From: Chloroflexota bacterium
Lineage (GTDB): Bacteria; Chloroflexota; Dehalococcoidia; Bin125
Direction of reading: 5' to 3'
NCBI GenBank assembly: GCA_026707335.1
Contig: JAPOXB010000012.1
Location: 1-18,742, forward strand
Length of the DNA stretch: 18,742 nucleotides
In this document: piece after piece, positions 7,160 through 18,742 of the stretch
Layout of the letters: every line of letters begins with the position of its first letter
Position numbering within the stretch: position 1 is the stretch's first letter
The notes under the pieces: generated by a model
Seen by the model: the letters and a program-made list of their open reading frames with translations, nothing else
Told to the model about the DNA's origin: nothing
The model's database searches: none
Translations under genes and position numbers: made by a program

Positions 7160-7179
7160 CCGGTCGGGATCCCGACCGG
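7160..7179. promoter_or_regulatory. Perfect 20-bp palindrome between the kinase and DUF418 genes
   Basis: CCGGTCGGGATCCCGACCGG reads identically on both strands, with no central loop. It lies 56-75 bases after the kinase stop and 29 bases before the DUF418 start. With no following U-run it is a poor intrinsic terminator. A dimeric repressor or activator site controlling the DUF418 gene is the better reading, possibly for the neighbouring wHTH regulator, though OmpR-type proteins usually prefer direct repeats. Confidence 0.4.
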
Positions 7180-7234
7180 ATGATCGGCCGGGAACCAGAC
7201 TACCCGCCGGCCGGCCTCTGAGATCCTTGGCGCG

Positions 7235-9643
7235 CTACGACGTCGCGTGCGCCGCGCCCTCACCGTCATCCGGGGGTGCAGGCCTCGCCATGCGGTAGCC
7301 GACGCGGGCCTCCGTGAAGATGTAGACGGGGCTCGCGGCATCGTCGCCGAGCTTGCGGCGGATGCTGTTGATCGCCGTGCGCATGGGCCGGACGTCGTCG
7401 CCGGCCTCCAGGCCCCACACCCGGCGCAGGAGTTGTTCGTGGGTCACGACGCGGCCCGCGTTCGCCGCGAGTTCGACGAGCGTCCGGTGCTCGATCGGGG
7501 TCAGGGCGACCGGTTCGCCGGCGAGGACCACCCGCCGCTCGTTGAAGTCGACGACGAGCTCGCCCATCACATACGGCTCCGCGGGCGCCGACACCGCCCG
7601 CCTTCGCAGGCACGCCTTGATCCGCGCGCCCAGCTCCGTCGCCGAGAAGGGTTTGACGACGTAGTCCTCGGCGCCCTCTTCGAAGGCCCGGGCGATGAGC
7701 TCGTCCTGTCCATAGGCGGAAATGAACATGACGGGCACGTCCGCCATCGCCGTGATCTCGGTCATCAGCTCGATGCCGTCGGTGCCGGGCAGGCGCAGGT
7801 CGAGCAGCGCCAGGTGCGGCCGTTCGTCCCGCATGAGGGCGAGCGCCTCCTGGGGGTCGGTCGTGACGACCGGCTCGTAGCCCGACGTGGTCAGCGCGGC
7901 GCGGATGTAGCGGAGCGCCTCGGGATCGTCGTCCACGGCGAGCACGCGCAGGCGCTCCTGCGCCTCCGCGCGCGACGCGCGCGTGGACGGCGGCGCGGTC
8001 TGGGCCGGCGACGGCGCCTCGACGTTTCCCACGGTGGGGATGGTGAAGGAGAAGCGGGCGCCGGTCCCCGGCCCGTCGCTCTCGGCCCAGATGCGACCGC
8101 CGTGGGCCTCGACGATGCCCTTGCAGATCGCGAGGCCCAGGCCCGTCCGCGCGAAGTCGCGTTCCCGGTCCTCGGCGGTGATGCCCGAGAACTTGCGGAA
8201 CAGGCTCGACATGCGGTCGGCCGGCACGCCGCTGCCCTCGTCGGCCACGGTGACCGTGACCTGAATCTCCCCCCGCTCGACCAACAGCCGGATGGGCGAC
8301 GTCTCCTGCGAGTGCCGGGCCGCGTTGAACAGCAGGTTGTTCAGCACCTGGACCATGCGCAGCCGGTCGGCCATGACCAGGGGCAGCTCGGGATCGAGGT
8401 CGATGCGCAGCGTGTGCTGGCCGCCGCCGCTCTGGAAGGCCTCCCTGGCCTCGGCGACCAGGATCGCCAGGTCCGTCGGCTCCGGCGCGACGCTGAGCGT
8501 GCCGGTGTCGATCCGCGCCACATCCAGCAGGTCGGCGATCAACTCCCGCATCTGGTCGGTCTGGGAATTGATGATGCGGTGGAACTGGCGGATCTCGCCC
8601 GGGTTGAGGGGGCTGGAGGGGTTCAGGAGGGTGGTGATCGATCCCTTGACGGAGGTCAGGGGCGCGCGCAGTTCGTGGCTCACCATGGCGAGGAACTCGG
8701 CCCGGAGTTGCTCGAGCTCTCGCAGGGGCGTCATGTCCTGCACGGTGGCGACGTACCTGTCGAGTTCTCCGTCCTCCGTGCGGATGGGCGTGGCGTTGAG
8801 CAGGACCGTGAGCGAGCCGCCGTCGGGCATCGTGAGGGTGATCTCCTCGCCGCGGACCGTCTCGCCGGGCTGGAGCGCCTCCGACAGGGGGACGTCGCGC
8901 AGAGAATCCTCGCGCCCATCCGCGCGCTGCAGGGTCAAGGCGGTGAGGAGTTCCGCGGGCGGCAGACCGGGACTGAGGACGCCGACGAGCCGTTTCGCCT
9001 CCTGGTTGACCGACACCAGCCCCCCGGTCTTCGCATCGACGACGACGACGCCGACCGGGGCGGTGTTCACCAGGGTCTCGAGGTCGGCCCGGGCCCGCTG
9101 GACGTCCCGGTGCCGCCGGGCGTTGACGATGACGAGCGCCGCCTGCGAGGCGAACATGACCAGCGTCTCGGCATCCGCTTCGCTGAACCGCTGGTCCGCC
9201 CGGCCGTGGCCCAGCCAGATGATCCCCACGAGTTCGTCCCGGTGCCGCATCGGCGCCGCCAGGCCCGAGAACACGGTCATCGGCAACTGGCCGTTCAGTC
9301 CAGCCGAGTCCGCGAATTCACCCCAGTCCTCCACGCGGAGCGGCCCCCGGATCTTGCTGAAGTGATCGAAGATCCGCATCCCGCCCGGCAGATCGATGAG
9401 GCCGCGGTGCTCTGCTTCCGTCGTCCCGGAGGTGAGGAGCGTGTCCAGGCCGCCGGCGTCATTCGTCGTCGAGATCACGCCGTAGCGGGCATCGGTCAGG
9501 CGCCGCGCGTTGTCGATGGTCTCCTGCAGGACGACGTTGAAGTCGAGGCTCTCGTTGATGCGGACGCTGGCCTCGCTCAGCTTCGAGAGGCGGTCCCGCA
9601 GCGCCTGGGTTTCGAGCGCCGGCGGCGTGTCTTCCTGGGCCAT
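7235..9643 (-). CDS. GAF-PAS sensor histidine kinase fused to OmpR-type response regulator
   Basis: An entire two-component pathway in one 802-residue chain, apparently cytoplasmic (no membrane segment seen). Order: GAF domain ~30-180; PAS-like ~188-308; HisKA with phosphoacceptor H323 (FLAMVSHELRAPLTSVKG); HATPase_c with N-box NNLLFNAARHS (435-445), G1 DEGSGVP (468-474) and G2 TGLGLAICKG (500-509). After a Pro/Ala/Ser/Thr linker (~540-560) comes a receiver domain with acidic pocket D571-D573, phosphoacceptor D615 (LLDLRLPG), S642 and K664 (VVKPF). A winged-helix OmpR/PhoB-type DNA-binding domain ends the chain (~692-786, ALTPIEHRTLVELAANAG and INSIRRKLG). I start at the ATG at 9643, preceded by GGGGGA, rather than the longer open frame. 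The gene diverges from the giant adhesin gene, which it may control. The signal is unknown; GAF and PAS suggest a small ligand, redox or light cue. Confidence 0.93.
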   Translation of the reverse strand: MAQEDTPPALETQALRDRLSKLSEASVRINESLDFNVVLQETIDNARRLTDARYGVISTTNDAGGLDTLLTSGTTEAEHRGLIDLPGGMRIFDHFSKIRGPLRVEDWGEFADSAGLNGQLPMTVFSGLAAPMRHRDELVGIIWLGHGRADQRFSEADAETLVMFASQAALVIVNARRHRDVQRARADLETLVNTAPVGVVVVDAKTGGLVSVNQEAKRLVGVLSPGLPPAELLTALTLQRADGREDSLRDVPLSEALQPGETVRGEEITLTMPDGGSLTVLLNATPIRTEDGELDRYVATVQDMTPLRELEQLRAEFLAMVSHELRAPLTSVKGSITTLLNPSSPLNPGEIRQFHRIINSQTDQMRELIADLLDVARIDTGTLSVAPEPTDLAILVAEAREAFQSGGGQHTLRIDLDPELPLVMADRLRMVQVLNNLLFNAARHSQETSPIRLLVERGEIQVTVTVADEGSGVPADRMSSLFRKFSGITAEDRERDFARTGLGLAICKGIVEAHGGRIWAESDGPGTGARFSFTIPTVGNVEAPSPAQTAPPSTRASRAEAQERLRVLAVDDDPEALRYIRAALTTSGYEPVVTTDPQEALALMRDERPHLALLDLRLPGTDGIELMTEITAMADVPVMFISAYGQDELIARAFEEGAEDYVVKPFSATELGARIKACLRRRAVSAPAEPYVMGELVVDFNERRVVLAGEPVALTPIEHRTLVELAANAGRVVTHEQLLRRVWGLEAGDDVRPMRTAINSIRRKLGDDAASPVYIFTEARVGYRMARPAPPDDGEGAAHATS

Positions 9644-9761
9644 GATTCCCCCGCCGACCGATCGGTGTTGGCACTGCCGCTGAATACTAACAGATCTTTC
9701 ACGCGCGAGGCGCCGATTTCTTATAGAACCCTCACATCTTGCCGGGTTTGGTCGGGTATCG
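9644..9761. promoter_or_regulatory. Divergent promoter region between kinase/regulator and giant adhesin
   Basis: 118 non-coding bases between two divergent genes. The most A/T-rich point is an inverted repeat TTCT-TAT-AGAA at 9718-9728. On the minus strand it contains TATAAG (5 of 6 to the bacterial -10), and on the plus strand TATAGA (4 of 6), so it could serve both directions. No good -35 hexamer is visible for either. A perfect 10-bp palindrome, ACCGATCGGT, at 9657-9666 lies in the predicted leader of the kinase gene, 14 bases before its start, and is a possible operator. All of this is pattern reading only. Confidence 0.35.
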
Positions 9762-18599
<8,838 letters not shown>

Positions 18600-18657
18600 C
18601 CGTCCGCCGGGTCGTGGCCGCGGGCCCGCCTCGACTCCCCGAGTTCATCAGGGGCGC
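18600..18657. other. Short convergent spacer between adhesin gene and tRNA-Gly
   Basis: 58 GC-rich bases. It holds a 10-bp palindrome GCGGGCCCGC (18620-18629) and a weak 4-bp CCCC/GGGG stem, with no T-run. No convincing intrinsic terminator is seen for either gene, so Rho-dependent termination is likely. Confidence 0.3.
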
Positions 18658-18732
18658 TGGAGCGGGAGACGGGATTCGAACCCGCGACCCTCTGCTTGGG
18701 AAGCAGATGCTCTACCACTGAGCTACTCCCGC
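18658..18732 (-). tRNA. tRNA-Gly (anticodon CCC)
   Basis: On the minus strand a full cloverleaf folds: acceptor GCGGGAG/CTCCCGC, D-arm GCTC-AGTGGTA-GAGC, anticodon stem TCTGC/GCAGA with loop TTCCCAA (anticodon CCC, reads GGG), T-arm with TTCGAAT. Discriminator U73 is the usual bacterial glycine identity base, and the 3' CCA is encoded (18658-18660). It is 75 bases with CCA, no intron, no long variable arm. It stands tail-to-tail with the adhesin gene, 58 bases from its stop. Confidence 0.96.
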
Positions 18733-18742
18733 TCGACCGAGC

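Noticed and set aside
18658..18732. tRNA-Gly as an integration site (att) of a mobile element
   Set aside because: No integrase gene and no second copy of the tRNA 3' end is seen in the window; the far side is cut off.

Overview
The window is high-GC bacterial DNA that uses many GTG and TTG starts. A GAF-PAS histidine kinase fused in one chain to a complete OmpR-type response regulator, a very large cadherin-type secreted protein with a repeated C-terminal module, and a DUF418 protein together suggest a Chloroflexota-like bacterium (Dehalococcoidia/SAR202 type). This placement is inferred from gene style only and is tentative.

Left part, 1-5779, all on the minus strand: a tightly packed defence operon. 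In the direction of transcription it reads hsdM (type I methyltransferase), hicA (toxin), hicB (antitoxin), hsdS (specificity subunit), an ApeA-like HEPN ribonuclease, a PIN-domain ribonuclease (VapC-like), and hsdR (restriction/translocase subunit, cut by the window edge). Junctions are a 17-base overlap (hsdM/hicA), ATGA (hicA/hicB), ATGA (hicB/hsdS), a 14-base gap with a good ribosome binding site (hsdS/apeA-like), TGATG (apeA-like/PIN) and GTGA (PIN/hsdR). A toxin-antitoxin pair therefore sits between M and S, and two further RNases sit between S and R. The S-R slot is the position of the anticodon nuclease gene prrC in the classic EcoprrI locus, so a restriction system guarded by suicide RNases is a reasonable hypothesis.

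Middle part, 5950-9643, minus strand: a DUF418 multi-pass membrane protein, preceded upstream (103 bases) by an 802-residue GAF-PAS-HisKA-HATPase-REC-wHTH regulator. The space between them holds a perfect 20-bp palindrome. The 118-base gap 9644-9761 is a divergent promoter region.

Right part, 9762-18599, plus strand: one gene for a 2945-residue secreted protein. It has a signal peptide, an FN3-like domain, a choice-of-anchor-like beta domain, 14 cadherin-like modules interspersed with 6 Ig-like modules, a polyglycine hinge, a DUF5979-like domain, a further beta domain and two near-identical 91-residue C-terminal modules. It is probably an adhesin or surface-layer protein, and its divergent neighbour, the kinase/regulator, is a candidate controller. 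A tRNA-Gly(CCC) with an encoded CCA end closes the window on the minus strand.

No CRISPR array, insertion sequence or rRNA was seen.
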